Shown here: positions 21,588-30,237 of the stretch, piece after piece | How the letters are laid out: every line of letters starts with the position of its first letter | How positions within the stretch are numbered: position 1 is the first letter of the stretch | Assembly (NCBI GenBank): GCA_910586855.1 | Contig: CAJUJH010000001.1 | Location: 1,007,175 to 1,071,174 of the forward strand | Reading direction: 5' to 3' | Source of the DNA: Candidatus Gastranaerophilales bacterium | GTDB lineage: Bacteria; Cyanobacteriota; Vampirovibrionia; Gastranaerophilales; Gastranaerophilaceae | DNA: 64,000 bases | Position numbers and translations under genes: made by a program | Notes under the pieces: model-generated | Seen by the model: only the letters and a program-made list of their open reading frames with translations | Told to the model about the DNA's origin: nothing | The model's database searches: none

Positions 21588-23066
21588 ATGGCTTATTCTT
21601 ATGAGGTCCCTTTAAGCTATACCGTAAATGTGTCTTTAACTGCCACACCTTCCGGCTTAGCAGATTTTAACACAAACAGTATAGCAATTTTTACAAATGA
21701 ACCTGCGGCTTTTTCGGAAAATTATCAGGCATACATTCAACCTTCTGCTGTTGAAACTGATTTTGGTACAAATTCTCTGACCTTTAAAATGGCACAGGCT
21801 TTATTTACCCCTGTTCCCAATTTTAGAACAGGCGGCGGATTTTTATACATTTTCCCGTTTAAAGGTACAAACGCCACGGCGGGAAGTTTAACCACGGCAG
21901 ATATTTCGGTCAATGTTGAGAATTTCAAAACCGTTACAAACGGTGCTTTAAATTTAACAATCGATGGTACGGTAACACAAATTTCCGGGCTTGATTTTTC
22001 AAGCATAAATACTTTAGCCGATATTGTAACGGTTATCCAAAATCAAAATCCCGATATTTATATCACAGCAGGGGAAAATTCAATCACCTTTGCATCAAAA
22101 CGTTTTGGGGCAGACAGTGGGGTTTTGATAAGCGCTGCAACTGGTGAAGATATAACCGATTTATACGGTGAAAATTATCTGAACGGTGCTGCGGCTACCG
22201 CAACCCCAGGTGCTGATGCAACAGGACAAACACTGGCGGAAGCTGTAAGGGCAGCACAGCAGCAAGTATATTTTGGAGGGGTTTTATCAACCCAGTTTAC
22301 GGGAAACGATGAAACACTTGCAAATGCTCAAGCTATTCAAGCTCTTGATTGCACATATTTTAACGAGATGACCTCTTTAAAGAATATGGCGATTTTGGGA
22401 AAAAATATTCAGGCTGCGGGCTTAGGCAAAACCCGTTCTCTTGCTTATTCCAATAACCCTGAGGATGCTAAAATTGCAATCGCTTCTTACGCTACTATCG
22501 CAAAATCCGTTAATTATGAAGGCTCTGATACCGCAAACACTATGAACCTTAAAACCTTAACGGGCGTCCTCCCCGATAGCGGTTTATCCGACACTTATGT
22601 TTTATCTGCAGCAACAAACGGTGTAGATATTTATGGCAACACAGGCGGACTTTCCGTTGTTTATTCAAATGATAATAACGGCTTTACGGATGATATTGAA
22701 GCTAACCTCTGGACCAAAAAGGCAATGGAGGTTAACGGCTTTAATTATTTAAGACAAACAAATACTAAAATTCCGCAGACTGAATCAGGCATGACAGGAC
22801 TTAAAAATGCTTATGAGCAAGTTTGTGAAAGAGGAGTAAGAAACGGAACAATAGCCCCTGGGACTTGGAATGGTGCAATACCGTTTGGCGACCCTGAAGA
22901 TTTCAAAAGAGCGATTGAAGAAAGAGGATATTATATTTATTCAATCCCTGTTGCTCAACAATCTCAAACTGATAGAGAAAAAAGGAAAGCACCTGTTATT
23001 CAAATTGCAATTAAGCGCTCAGGCGCTTTACACTTTAGCGAAGTAATTATCAACGTAGAAAGGTAA
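21588..23066 (+). CDS. Tail sheath protein (DUF3383)
   Basis: A 492-residue contractile sheath subunit. It matches the DUF3383 sheath family: an N-terminal handshake strand (VPLSYTVNVSLTATPSGLAD), inserted beta domains (VTNGALNLTIDGTVTQISGL, ENSITFASKRFGADSGVLIS), and a C-terminal part with LWTKKAMEVNGFNYLRQ and GVRNGTIAPGTWNG. A strong AAGGAG precedes the ATG. This gene fixes the phage as a myovirus. The neighbours are the neck terminator and the tube. Confidence 0.9.
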   Translation: MAYSYEVPLSYTVNVSLTATPSGLADFNTNSIAIFTNEPAAFSENYQAYIQPSAVETDFGTNSLTFKMAQALFTPVPNFRTGGGFLYIFPFKGTNATAGSLTTADISVNVENFKTVTNGALNLTIDGTVTQISGLDFSSINTLADIVTVIQNQNPDIYITAGENSITFASKRFGADSGVLISAATGEDITDLYGENYLNGAAATATPGADATGQTLAEAVRAAQQQVYFGGVLSTQFTGNDETLANAQAIQALDCTYFNEMTSLKNMAILGKNIQAAGLGKTRSLAYSNNPEDAKIAIASYATIAKSVNYEGSDTANTMNLKTLTGVLPDSGLSDTYVLSAATNGVDIYGNTGGLSVVYSNDNNGFTDDIEANLWTKKAMEVNGFNYLRQTNTKIPQTESGMTGLKNAYEQVCERGVRNGTIAPGTWNGAIPFGDPEDFKRAIEERGYYIYSIPVAQQSQTDREKRKAPVIQIAIKRSGALHFSEVIINVER

Positions 23067-23071
23067 TAAAA

Positions 23072-23527
23072 ATGGCAACATATGCACTAACGGGCAATGA
23101 TGATTTATTTTTAAATCTTCGCTCATTTAAGGATTTTTCGGATAATTCCACAATAAGTATCACTTTCCCAAATGAAAAGGTCGGGGTTTCAACCGGTAAA
23201 AACGGTAATACTACCTATGCAACAAATACGCAGGGTGAAAACGTACAGGTGGAGCTTAGGATTGTTGCGGGGTCAAAGGATGACCAATGGCTTAACGGTT
23301 TAAGCCTTCAACAGACAAATGACCTTCCAAGCTTTGTTCTTTTAAATGGCTCTTTCTCAAAAAGAGTGGGGGATGGCTTCGGTAAAGTTAAAAGAATAAA
23401 TTACATACTTCAAGGTGGAGTTTTCAGACAAAATGTCGATGGGCAGGAAAACTTGCAAGGTGATACAGAGCAAGGAACTGCCGTTTACAGAATGACCTTC
23501 GCCCGCGGTATTAGGACAATAGTTTAA
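23072..23527 (+). CDS. Tail tube protein
   Basis: A 151-residue protein starting 5 bp after the sheath. It has the usual strand-rich tube fold signature (TISITFPNEKVGVSTGKNGN, NVQVELRIVAGSKDDQWLN, GTAVYRMTFARGIRT). It corresponds to the DUF3277-like tube proteins that accompany DUF3383 sheaths. AAAGG precedes the ATG. Copies should stack as hexamers around the tape measure protein. Confidence 0.8.
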   Translation: MATYALTGNDDLFLNLRSFKDFSDNSTISITFPNEKVGVSTGKNGNTTYATNTQGENVQVELRIVAGSKDDQWLNGLSLQQTNDLPSFVLLNGSFSKRVGDGFGKVKRINYILQGGVFRQNVDGQENLQGDTEQGTAVYRMTFARGIRTIV

Positions 23528-23538
23528 GAGGTTTATTT

Positions 23539-23982
23539 ATGAATATCATAACTAAAAATTCAGGAATTGAAGTTGAAATCAAAGCGGCAAGCTTTAAGGA
23601 AGCTTCAAATCTTAAAAAAGCAGCATTCAAGTGTCTTAAGGATGTAGGAATATTAAAAGATGTCGATTTAAGTTCTTTAAAAGATTTGAATGTTGCAGGG
23701 CTTATTGATAAAGGAATAGATTTATTACTGTCTGCAGATATCTCGGATGATTTTGAAAGAAACTTGTTTGAATGTCTTAAATCTTGCACGGTAGAAAAGG
23801 ATGGGGTAAAAAACAAAATTACTTCAAACCTTTTTGATGAAATGCCGGAGCTTCAAGAAGATTATTATGAGATTGCATCAAAATGTATTGAGGTAAATCT
23901 CTACCCTTTTTTAAAGAGCCTTGTTTCAGAGTTCAAAACCCGATTGAAGACACCGAAAGAAGAAAACCAACCGTCAGAATAA
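23539..23982 (+). CDS. Tail assembly chaperone, short form
   Basis: A 147-residue helical protein between tube and tape measure, the classical site of the tail assembly chaperone. It begins with two beta strands (SGIEVEIKAASFKEASN) followed by helices and acidic patches, and ends in a charged tail. A shift site at codon 123 allows a longer -1 product, as in lambda G/GT. The short form should coat the tape measure during tail assembly. Confidence 0.8.
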   Translation: MNIITKNSGIEVEIKAASFKEASNLKKAAFKCLKDVGILKDVDLSSLKDLNVAGLIDKGIDLLLSADISDDFERNLFECLKSCTVEKDGVKNKITSNLFDEMPELQEDYYEIASKCIEVNLYPFLKSLVSEFKTRLKTPKEENQPSE

Positions 23983-24158
23983 CAGCAAGCTTTGAAACCA
24001 TCGTGTCTTGCACTCTTGCAAAGTCAAACTATTTTAACGGCAACCCCGAAACCGTTTTAAATTCCCCCTGCAATATCGTAATGGATGCTTACCATTACGA
24101 GCTTTTTACCAGGGATTATGAAAACACATCTTTTGAATTAAATAAAGGAAACAAATAA
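23539..24158 (+). CDS. Tail assembly chaperone, -1 frameshift fusion
   Basis: Ribosomes that slip back one base at 23907-23913 leave the short frame after Leu125 and continue in the -1 frame to TAA 24156-24158, giving 206 residues. The extension reads as a real protein (TVRITASFETIVSCTLAKSN, MDAYHYELFTRDYENTSFEL) and resembles the second chaperone domain of related phages. It has no start of its own and fills the gap up to the tape measure gene, which begins 2 bp later. The joined product is join(23539..23913, 23913..24158). Confidence 0.8.
23907..23913 (+). promoter_or_regulatory. Programmed -1 frameshift site U UUU UUA
   Basis: T TTT TTA lies exactly in the short frame as codons TTT (23908) and TTA (23911), so both tRNAs can re-pair after a one-base slip. 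This heptamer is a canonical -1 slippery sequence. Confidence 0.8.
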
Positions 24159-24159
24159 A

Positions 24160-25869
24160 ATGCCTTCATTGGGTGAATTATTTATTCAACTTGGCGTTAT
24201 TGGAGACACAAAAGAACTCGATGTTCTTCAAAAACGCCTTGATAAAGCGGCAAAAGCTACGGCTGATTTCGTTAAATCTTTGGATGATGAGATAAATTAT
24301 CAATTCAAGTTATCCAGAGTGACGGGCGAAGTTGCTGAAGCAAAAGCTAGGCTTGCTAAGGCTACGGATGAAGAAGCAAGGAAAGAAGCTGAAAGCGCAC
24401 TTGCAACTGCTGAAAAAACCAAAAAAATGTTAGAAGAAAGAAAAGCAGCGCAGGAAGCAGCAAAGGCTGCCAAAGCAAGTGCAGAAGCCAACCAAGAAAA
24501 TATTAACAGCAAGAAAGAACTTGCTAAAAATATTGCAACTGTTGCAAAAAGAATTACGGTTCTTGTAGGGGCTGTGACAACTGCAGTTATTGCTTTAAAT
24601 AAGATGGCTGATAGTTTAACAACTCAAAATCAGGCATGGGTCAACTTTACAAGACAAACCGATTTAAGCCTTCAATCGCTTCAAAAATGGGGTTCAATCG
24701 GGAATATCGTTGATAAATCCCTTGGTGAACAGGGCTTAGCAGGAACTCTTGCGGATTTAAACGAGCGCATTTATGACCTTATACTTACGGGACAAGGCGC
24801 GGAAGGTTTTATGCTTGCAGGAATAAGCCCCCTTGGAACTGATGCCGAAGGAGTTCTTGAGCAATTAAGAGACCGCATTCAAGGTTTAGATAATACTTCC
24901 GCCACTTATCTTTTAAAGAAAATGGGGCTTGACCCCCGTATTCTCCCTGTGCTTCGCATGACAAGGGAAGAATTTAATGCCTTAAATGAGGAGATGAAAG
25001 ATTTTCGACTTTCTGATAAGGAAGTAAATAATATTCAGAAAATGAATACCCAATTGCAGATTGCGGGGCAAAAGTTTAAATATTTGAAAGATAGAGCGAT
25101 AATGCCTATTGTGGGTGCTTGGACTACATTTATAAACAGCCTGGCAAATATTGTAACTTGGCTTACAAAGGTAGTTAAAGGCATTGCCGATTTTATATCA
25201 AAATCAGAAGAACTGAAAGCGTTTTGGGATGGCATGAAGGGCTGGCTTGTTGCTTCTGCTGCAGCCTTAGCTATTGCTTTTGCACCCGTAACAGCTGCTA
25301 TTGCTGCACTATATTTGATAATTGATGATATTGCGGCATATTTTAATGGAGGGAATAGCGGCATTGGCTATATCATCAACGGCATTAAAGACTGGTTTGA
25401 TGAGCTTGGTGAAAAACTTGCGTCAAGTGATATAGCTGAAAAAATGGAAGCTTTTGTGGAGATAATAAAAGTTTTGTTTAAAATGGGTGTTCCGCCTGTT
25501 CTACAGGCTATAATTCAAGCAGCGGAAATCTTAAGCAAATTTATCGACGGGCAGGATAAAAGCATGATAGACAGGGTTTATGATACGGGAAAAGCAATCG
25601 GTGAAGGTTTATCCCAAATAGGTGATAATCTTGGCGAAAAAATTAAAAAATGGCAAGATAACGGGGGTTTAATTTCATTGGGGGCAAATCTTGACCCCGG
25701 CGCAATGGTTTCGAGAATGATGCCCTTGAGCAATTCTCTGTATAATTCAAACATCTACAATTACGACCAAAGGGCGATAAGCCAAAATAATGTTATTAAC
25801 ACGCAGCAACCCGCAACGGATATTCAAAATGAATTGCTTGCTGCTAACGCCTATTTTGCGATGGTGTAA
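24160..25869 (+). CDS. Tape measure protein
   Basis: A 569-residue tail-length protein. The N-terminus (LFIQLGVIGDTKELDVLQKR) and the Ala-Lys-Glu coiled coil at ~60-125 are typical. Hydrophobic helices occur at ~127-150 and near 360-395 (AAALAIAFAPVTAAIAALYL), which help membrane insertion during DNA entry. At the usual 1.5 angstrom per residue it would set a tail of very roughly 85 nm. The gene starts 2 bp after the frameshift product ends. Confidence 0.85.
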   Translation: MPSLGELFIQLGVIGDTKELDVLQKRLDKAAKATADFVKSLDDEINYQFKLSRVTGEVAEAKARLAKATDEEARKEAESALATAEKTKKMLEERKAAQEAAKAAKASAEANQENINSKKELAKNIATVAKRITVLVGAVTTAVIALNKMADSLTTQNQAWVNFTRQTDLSLQSLQKWGSIGNIVDKSLGEQGLAGTLADLNERIYDLILTGQGAEGFMLAGISPLGTDAEGVLEQLRDRIQGLDNTSATYLLKKMGLDPRILPVLRMTREEFNALNEEMKDFRLSDKEVNNIQKMNTQLQIAGQKFKYLKDRAIMPIVGAWTTFINSLANIVTWLTKVVKGIADFISKSEELKAFWDGMKGWLVASAAALAIAFAPVTAAIAALYLIIDDIAAYFNGGNSGIGYIINGIKDWFDELGEKLASSDIAEKMEAFVEIIKVLFKMGVPPVLQAIIQAAEILSKFIDGQDKSMIDRVYDTGKAIGEGLSQIGDNLGEKIKKWQDNGGLISLGANLDPGAMVSRMMPLSNSLYNSNIYNYDQRAISQNNVINTQQPATDIQNELLAANAYFAMV

Positions 25870-25970
25870 TCCGTGCAGATGAGAAAAAGTAAAAAAATTG
25901 CTCTGCGAATAATTTTGATATAGAATAGGCATGTAATATTAGAGTAGTAAAAGAGTTGAAATTCTTAATT

Positions 25971-26015
25971 GAGTAATTTTACTCTCTTGAGAACTATTTT
26001 GTTGCGTGTTATAAT
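25971..26015 (+). promoter_or_regulatory. Own promoter and palindromic operator of cargo genes
   Basis: TTGAGA (25987-25992) and TATAAT (26010-26015) are spaced 17 bp apart, a strong sigma-70-type promoter inside the late region. The palindrome GAGTAATTTTACTC (25971-25984) abuts the -35 box and is a likely regulator site. AGGAGG precedes the ATG at 26040. Confidence 0.75.
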
Positions 26016-26039
26016 TAATAATCCTAGGAGGATTAAAAA

Positions 26040-26552
26040 ATGGAAGAGAAACTTAAAACAATTCTACAAGAATTGGGTAATAAGTTTCCCAGAAATATTG
26101 TAGAAATATGTAATAAAATGGGAATTGAAGTACAAGAAACTGAACAGTTCCCTGCAAACGTAAGTGGTTTAATTTATAAAAAAGATGAAAAATATACTAT
26201 TCTTGTAAATGCTTTTCATACAATTGGGAGAAAGTCTTTTACTATTGCACATGAACTTGGGCATTATATAAAGCATAAAAAGTTCCTTGATGAATGTTCA
26301 GAAATGGTCTCTTATATTAAGAGCAAAGACGATAACTCTGTTGTTCCTGCATTAACAAGATGTGAAGAACATTATGATAAATATGAAACGGAAGCTAATA
26401 GTTTTGCCGCAGACGTTTTAATGCCACAAGATGAGTTTTTAAAAGTATGTAATAATGCCAATTCTATAGAAGAAGTGGCAGCCCATTTTGGCGTATCAAT
26501 TCAGGCTGCTACAATCAGGGCGCAAAAAACTGGAGGTTTATTCTTTTTATAA
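26040..26552 (+). CDS. ImmA/IrrE-family metallopeptidase
   Basis: A 170-residue M78 zinc protease. The HExxH motif is AHELGH (His71-Glu72, His75) and a third ligand lies in YETEANSFAADVLMP, the usual ExxxFA signature. A short C-terminal helical part (EEVAAHFGVSIQAATIRAQK) resembles an incomplete helix-turn-helix. Family members cleave repressors or act as toxin-like activators. Here it sits between tape measure and the Dit-like gene, with its own promoter and operator, so it is expressed outside the lytic programme. It overlaps the next gene (TAATG). Confidence 0.85.
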   Translation: MEEKLKTILQELGNKFPRNIVEICNKMGIEVQETEQFPANVSGLIYKKDEKYTILVNAFHTIGRKSFTIAHELGHYIKHKKFLDECSEMVSYIKSKDDNSVVPALTRCEEHYDKYETEANSFAADVLMPQDEFLKVCNNANSIEEVAAHFGVSIQAATIRAQKTGGLFFL

Positions 26553-26872
26553 TGCAAAATTCTATAACTTCTGGAATACCAAAGGATGGTAAGACCCTGA
26601 ATCAAAAAGATTTTTTGGTAGAGTTAAATCGTGAAAAACAAAAAAATGACCATAGAAGAAAAGAAGATTTTAAAGATTTTAAACAAGATGTAATTAAATT
26701 TCTTGTTATTTGGGTGGTTCCAGGGTTAGCTTTAGCTTGGTTTATATGTAGTATAGTGAATGGGAATACAGATTTTAATTTAAAGGAACCACAACAAAAA
26801 ATAGAATTTGCTCTAAGTACAATGTTTACACTATTTGCTGGCGCATTGATTGAAAAATACATCAATGTTTAA
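26552..26872 (+). CDS. Two-helix membrane protein paired with ImmA-like protease
   Basis: A 106-residue protein coupled to the protease gene by a TAATG overlap. An N-terminal ~45-residue charged cytoplasmic region is followed by two hydrophobic segments (FLVIWVVPGLALAWFICSIV at ~49-68 and LSTMFTLFAGALIEKYI near the end). The pair is a two-gene cargo unit. The membrane partner may sense or execute the response that the protease triggers; this is an inference from coupling. Confidence 0.65.
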   Translation: MQNSITSGIPKDGKTLNQKDFLVELNREKQKNDHRRKEDFKDFKQDVIKFLVIWVVPGLALAWFICSIVNGNTDFNLKEPQQKIEFALSTMFTLFAGALIEKYINV

Positions 26873-26988
26873 TATCTCCCGCTTGTTCATAAAAAAGTAA
26901 TTATATCTCACTTTTCACCCCCTCTGCTATTATTAAAATCAATATTTATGGCTGAATTTTTACATATTTATATAGAAAGGTTCTTTTT

Positions 26989-27807
26989 ATGGTTGAAGAA
27001 GCTCAAAAAGGCAGCATCAGTGCATCTAAGCAGGAAGCTGATGCGAATAAACCCGATGATAACCTCGAGATTTATTTTGATGTTATTACGGAACATTCCG
27101 TTACTTTGCAAAGCAACATTACGGATAATTATCTTGAAAGCGGCAATGCCGTTCATGACCACATAGCGCACAATCCGATAATCATTACTTTAAGCGGTTT
27201 ATCAGGGGAGCTTGTGTATAAACCCCCTGTTAATATTCAAGATTTAATCAATAATGAAAACAATTTTATTAAAAGTCATACATCGCTTTCAAATAAAATC
27301 AACGAAAAGCTTGGACCGCTTCCTGCTCTTTATCCGCCTGTTGACAATTATACACAGCTTGCAAGAGAGGCTTATGCAGCCACGACTGATGCAATTGACC
27401 GCTATAAAAAAATAATGGAAACATCAACAGAGGTTGCAGAAGTCACGGAAACAAGGCTTGAAGAAATTTTCAGAAAGCTTGTGAATATCTGGCAGAATAA
27501 CATTGCTTTAAGGGTTAAAACCCCTTACAAAACTTTTGATAATATGTATATTATGAGCTGCCCTCTAAAGCAAGGCAATGTTAAGCATGTGACGGATATC
27601 AGCATCACTTTAAAACAGCTTAATTTCAGCAGCACGAAAACAACAAAAGCGAATGAAAAGGTGTTGTCAAAATACAATGCTGTAGCAAGGGCGCAAGTGG
27701 AAAATCATGGACTTGTACAAGGGGTGCCGGTGGATAGGGATAGTTTTTTTAGCAAATGGGCTGTAATGGGAGGAGCAAAGCCTGGTGGAGGTATACGAAG
27801 ACCTTAG
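26989..27807 (+). CDS. Dit-like distal tail / baseplate protein
   Basis: A 272-residue protein. The first ~90 residues contain FDVITEHSVTLQSNITDNYL, VHDHIAHNPIIITLSGLSGE, the hallmark of the Dit-like N-terminal domain at the tail tip. The C-terminal part repeats tail-domain features (IALRVKTPYKTFDNMYIMSC, VTDISITLKQLNFSSTK). AAAGG lies upstream of the ATG. It continues the tail operon after the protease cargo and precedes the baseplate plug, consistent with the hub. Confidence 0.8.
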   Translation: MVEEAQKGSISASKQEADANKPDDNLEIYFDVITEHSVTLQSNITDNYLESGNAVHDHIAHNPIIITLSGLSGELVYKPPVNIQDLINNENNFIKSHTSLSNKINEKLGPLPALYPPVDNYTQLAREAYAATTDAIDRYKKIMETSTEVAEVTETRLEEIFRKLVNIWQNNIALRVKTPYKTFDNMYIMSCPLKQGNVKHVTDISITLKQLNFSSTKTTKANEKVLSKYNAVARAQVENHGLVQGVPVDRDSFFSKWAVMGGAKPGGGIRRP

Positions 27808-28220
27808 TTTAATCCAGTGGCAATATTAAAAACACAGATTGTTCTTTTTGTATCATCGGATAATTTTTCATAATCTGTATCATCAATATCAATGCGTGTT
27901 AAATTGTAATTTACATTGCCTGAGGCTGTTAAAACATTATCAATTTTGTTTTTAATTAATTTCAAATATCGTTGGTTTAAGGTAGGATTTTTGAATTTAT
28001 GAGCGTCTTCAATACCGTTTACGACATAACCATATAAAGCATTTTTACCATTCATATAACTCATGTAATCTTGTCTTATCAAAAATTCCTTTGAATAATT
28101 TGGCGCTGGTTCTTTCGCTATTTCCCTTGCAAATCTAACCTCATCTTCTTGCTGCAACAAATTCCCCGCAAAGCAAGGCAGACTCAAAAGTATTAAAAAT
28201 ATAACCAAAAGTTTTTTCAT
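27804..28220 (-). CDS. Secreted cargo protein of unknown function
   Basis: A 138-residue protein on the strand opposite to the tail genes. The ATG at 28220 has AAAGGAG 6 bases upstream. Residues 1-18 are a signal peptide (KKLLVIFLILLSLPCFAG). The mature part is polar, with RQDYMSYMNGKNALYGYVV, and resembles no family I know. The opposite strand, its own promoter and a palindrome over the -10 mark it as a moron expressed in the lysogen. Its stop overlaps the last bases of the Dit-like gene. Confidence 0.65.
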   Translation of the reverse strand: MKKLLVIFLILLSLPCFAGNLLQQEDEVRFAREIAKEPAPNYSKEFLIRQDYMSYMNGKNALYGYVVNGIEDAHKFKNPTLNQRYLKLIKNKIDNVLTASGNVNYNLTRIDIDDTDYEKLSDDTKRTICVFNIATGLN

Positions 28221-28231
28221 GGTAGCTCCTT

Positions 28232-28250
28232 TTGTTGCATTATACAACAA
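28232..28250 (-). promoter_or_regulatory. Palindrome overlapping -10 of secreted cargo gene
   Basis: On the minus strand TTGTTG and CAACAA form a perfect 6-bp inverted repeat around TATAATG, so the TATAAT hexamer (28239-28244) is inside the palindrome. A repressor bound here would block transcription. The -35 box is poor, suggesting regulated use. Confidence 0.55.
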
Positions 28251-28320
28251 ATGGGATATAATAAAAATATAGGGGGAAGCCCCAAAGAAATTGGACTTCT
28301 CTGAGGCTTCGCTTAGTACC

Positions 28321-28395
28321 CTATAATTTGAGACTTAATGCTACTATGAATAGCGTTGCTACAATTAGTAGCATTATTATTTTGTCTAAAATCAT
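28321..28395 (-). CDS. 24-aa hydrophobic peptide
   Basis: A very short frame, MILDKIIMLLIVATLFIVAL plus SLKL, that is a single membrane segment. GGAGGG lies about 9 bases before the ATG. It lies antisense to the leader of the baseplate-plug gene and upstream of the secreted cargo gene, followed by a long imperfect hairpin (about 28262-28315). The size and hydrophobicity match type I toxin or holin-like peptides. A chance frame cannot be excluded. Confidence 0.4.
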   Translation of the reverse strand: MILDKIIMLLIVATLFIVALSLKL

Positions 28396-28453
28396 AGTTT
28401 TATGCCCTCCTTTCCACGATTTCCTTAGTAAAACGTGTGTGGAAGGATAGGGT

Positions 28454-28849
28454 ATGTACTACCCTTGTGAGTTTTTCTCACAAGATATTATGCAGGAATT
28501 ATTCGTCATGCAACAAATAACAACTATATCATCAAACCCCATTCAACAAATGCAGCTTGTTCTGGAAAACAACGACACTGTTGATTTCAAACTTTATTAT
28601 TCCATGCGTGAGCAATCCTGGTTTTATGATTTTTCATATAAAGATTTAACGGTAAACGGTTCAAAAGTGACCTTGCATCCTAACGCCTTAAGGCAATTTA
28701 GGCGGATTATTCCTTTTGGAATTGCTTTTGATTCCGATGGGCAAGTGGAACCATTTGCACAAGATGATTTTTCATCCGGCAGGATAAAAATGTACATTCT
28801 AAACTCAGAGGATATACAAAGCGTTGAGCAAGAAGTTTTTAATTCATGA
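28454..28849 (+). CDS. Baseplate plug protein (Pam3 gp18-like)
   Basis: A 131-residue protein. NPIQQMQLVLENNDTVDFKL, YYSMREQSWFYDFSYKD and DDFSSGRIKMYILNSEDI follow the pattern of the small baseplate plug proteins described for cyanophage Pam3 and relatives, which sit at the tube-hub interface. GGAAGG precedes the ATG. It overlaps the hub gene by 4 bp. Recognition is by motif memory; an alignment would be needed for certainty. Confidence 0.65.
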   Translation: MYYPCEFFSQDIMQELFVMQQITTISSNPIQQMQLVLENNDTVDFKLYYSMREQSWFYDFSYKDLTVNGSKVTLHPNALRQFRRIIPFGIAFDSDGQVEPFAQDDFSSGRIKMYILNSEDIQSVEQEVFNS

Positions 28850-30231
28850 TTAAAAAAGACCCCCATTATAGAGTAATGGTTTTTACTCAAGAAAAAACAA
28901 TTGAAATCAGATACCCTATAACCTGCAAATTTAACGTACAGCGTGGTTTGATGTCTAATGCCACAAGGGGAAATATTCAATTATTCAATCTTGATTTATC
29001 CACCAGAAACGAAATTTATCAAGATTTATATATCGATAGCCTTGACCGTTCAAAATGGAAATTTGTACGCTTAGAAGCAGGATATGGCGGGGTTGACAAT
29101 ATGTCCAAAATATTTGAAGGGCGTATTCAACAGGCTTATTCGTATAAATCAGGACCTGTAGATATTGTAACCGATATTCAGGTCATTCCTTATGATATTT
29201 TTGATTGCCAAACCTCTCAAACTTTTGCCGCAGGAACTCTATTCAAAGATGCTTATCAGACTATGGCAAACAATATGCCAAATGTGGTGATAGGCAACAC
29301 GGGGGCGCTTGAAGGGCAATTTTTAACACCTACAAGTTTTGATGGAAACACTTTTAATGAAATCAATAAATTGACAGGCGGACACACTTTTGTTGATAAC
29401 GGGGTTTTAAATACCGTTATGGATAACGAGGTTATTGATGTTCCAGTTCCTGTTATAACGGATAAAAACGGGCTTTTGGGAACACCCATGCGCCGTGGTG
29501 CAAATCTTGATGTTCAGATGCTTTTTGAGCCTTCGTTAATCATAGCTCAGCTTTTAGAAATAAAATCAGCAGTAAGCCCGAATTTTAACGGGCAATATAA
29601 GGTAATAGGATTTAACCATAATTGTTTAATATCGAAAACTCAAGCTGGAAATAGAATAACAACCGCTAATTTGTGGATAGGTCCTCTGCTTCCGGGTGCT
29701 GATATTAATTTAACAAATAATCAAACTCAAGGCGGTTTTAACAAGGTTAAAGGAAGTGAAATATCTACTGTGCTGATTAACCAACCTTCAGCTGTAAGAG
29801 AGGTTTATCAATACATACAAAGAACAGGGCGAGCACCTCATACCAAAATAACAAATAATATTTATTGGGATGAAGTCGTAAAAAATCCTTCATTGTCTTA
29901 TGAAAAACCGTCCTTGCAAGTTCTTTCAAATTTATATCAAGCAGCTCAGCGCCTTCAAATATTTATTGATTCTTATTTCCCCGGAATGAGAATAACTCCA
30001 ACCAGCGGGTGGAGGTCAAGAAAATACAATTCCACACTAAGAGGCGCTGACCCAAATTCTGAGCATATTTATGGTAATGCAATTGATTTTACCCCAACCA
30101 ATAAAACCCTAGGTGCAGTATGGTCTGCTTTTAATAAATATTGGCGTGGCAGAAAAAAAGCGTATTGGTCCAGTAATTTTATTCATTGTGATACTACTAT
30201 TGCAAGGGGTGTATACGCCAATGACTGGTAA
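28846..30231 (+). CDS. Baseplate hub fused to M15 peptidase
   Basis: A 461-residue bifunctional protein. The first ~290 residues are a hub-like domain (RYPITCKFNVQRGLMSNATR, GNIQLFNLDLSTRN, QYKVIGFNHNCLIS). Residues ~310-461 form a D-Ala-D-Ala carboxypeptidase-like (M15) domain: TPTSGWRSRKYNSTLRGA, then SEHIYGNAIDF (His and Asp zinc ligands) and FIHCD (third His). It would cut peptidoglycan cross-bridges during injection. Fusing a lysin to the hub spares a separate gene. It overlaps the plug gene by 4 bp. Confidence 0.8.
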   Translation: MIKKDPHYRVMVFTQEKTIEIRYPITCKFNVQRGLMSNATRGNIQLFNLDLSTRNEIYQDLYIDSLDRSKWKFVRLEAGYGGVDNMSKIFEGRIQQAYSYKSGPVDIVTDIQVIPYDIFDCQTSQTFAAGTLFKDAYQTMANNMPNVVIGNTGALEGQFLTPTSFDGNTFNEINKLTGGHTFVDNGVLNTVMDNEVIDVPVPVITDKNGLLGTPMRRGANLDVQMLFEPSLIIAQLLEIKSAVSPNFNGQYKVIGFNHNCLISKTQAGNRITTANLWIGPLLPGADINLTNNQTQGGFNKVKGSEISTVLINQPSAVREVYQYIQRTGRAPHTKITNNIYWDEVVKNPSLSYEKPSLQVLSNLYQAAQRLQIFIDSYFPGMRITPTSGWRSRKYNSTLRGADPNSEHIYGNAIDFTPTNKTLGAVWSAFNKYWRGRKKAYWSSNFIHCDTTIARGVYANDW

Positions 30232-30237
30232 TTTTCT

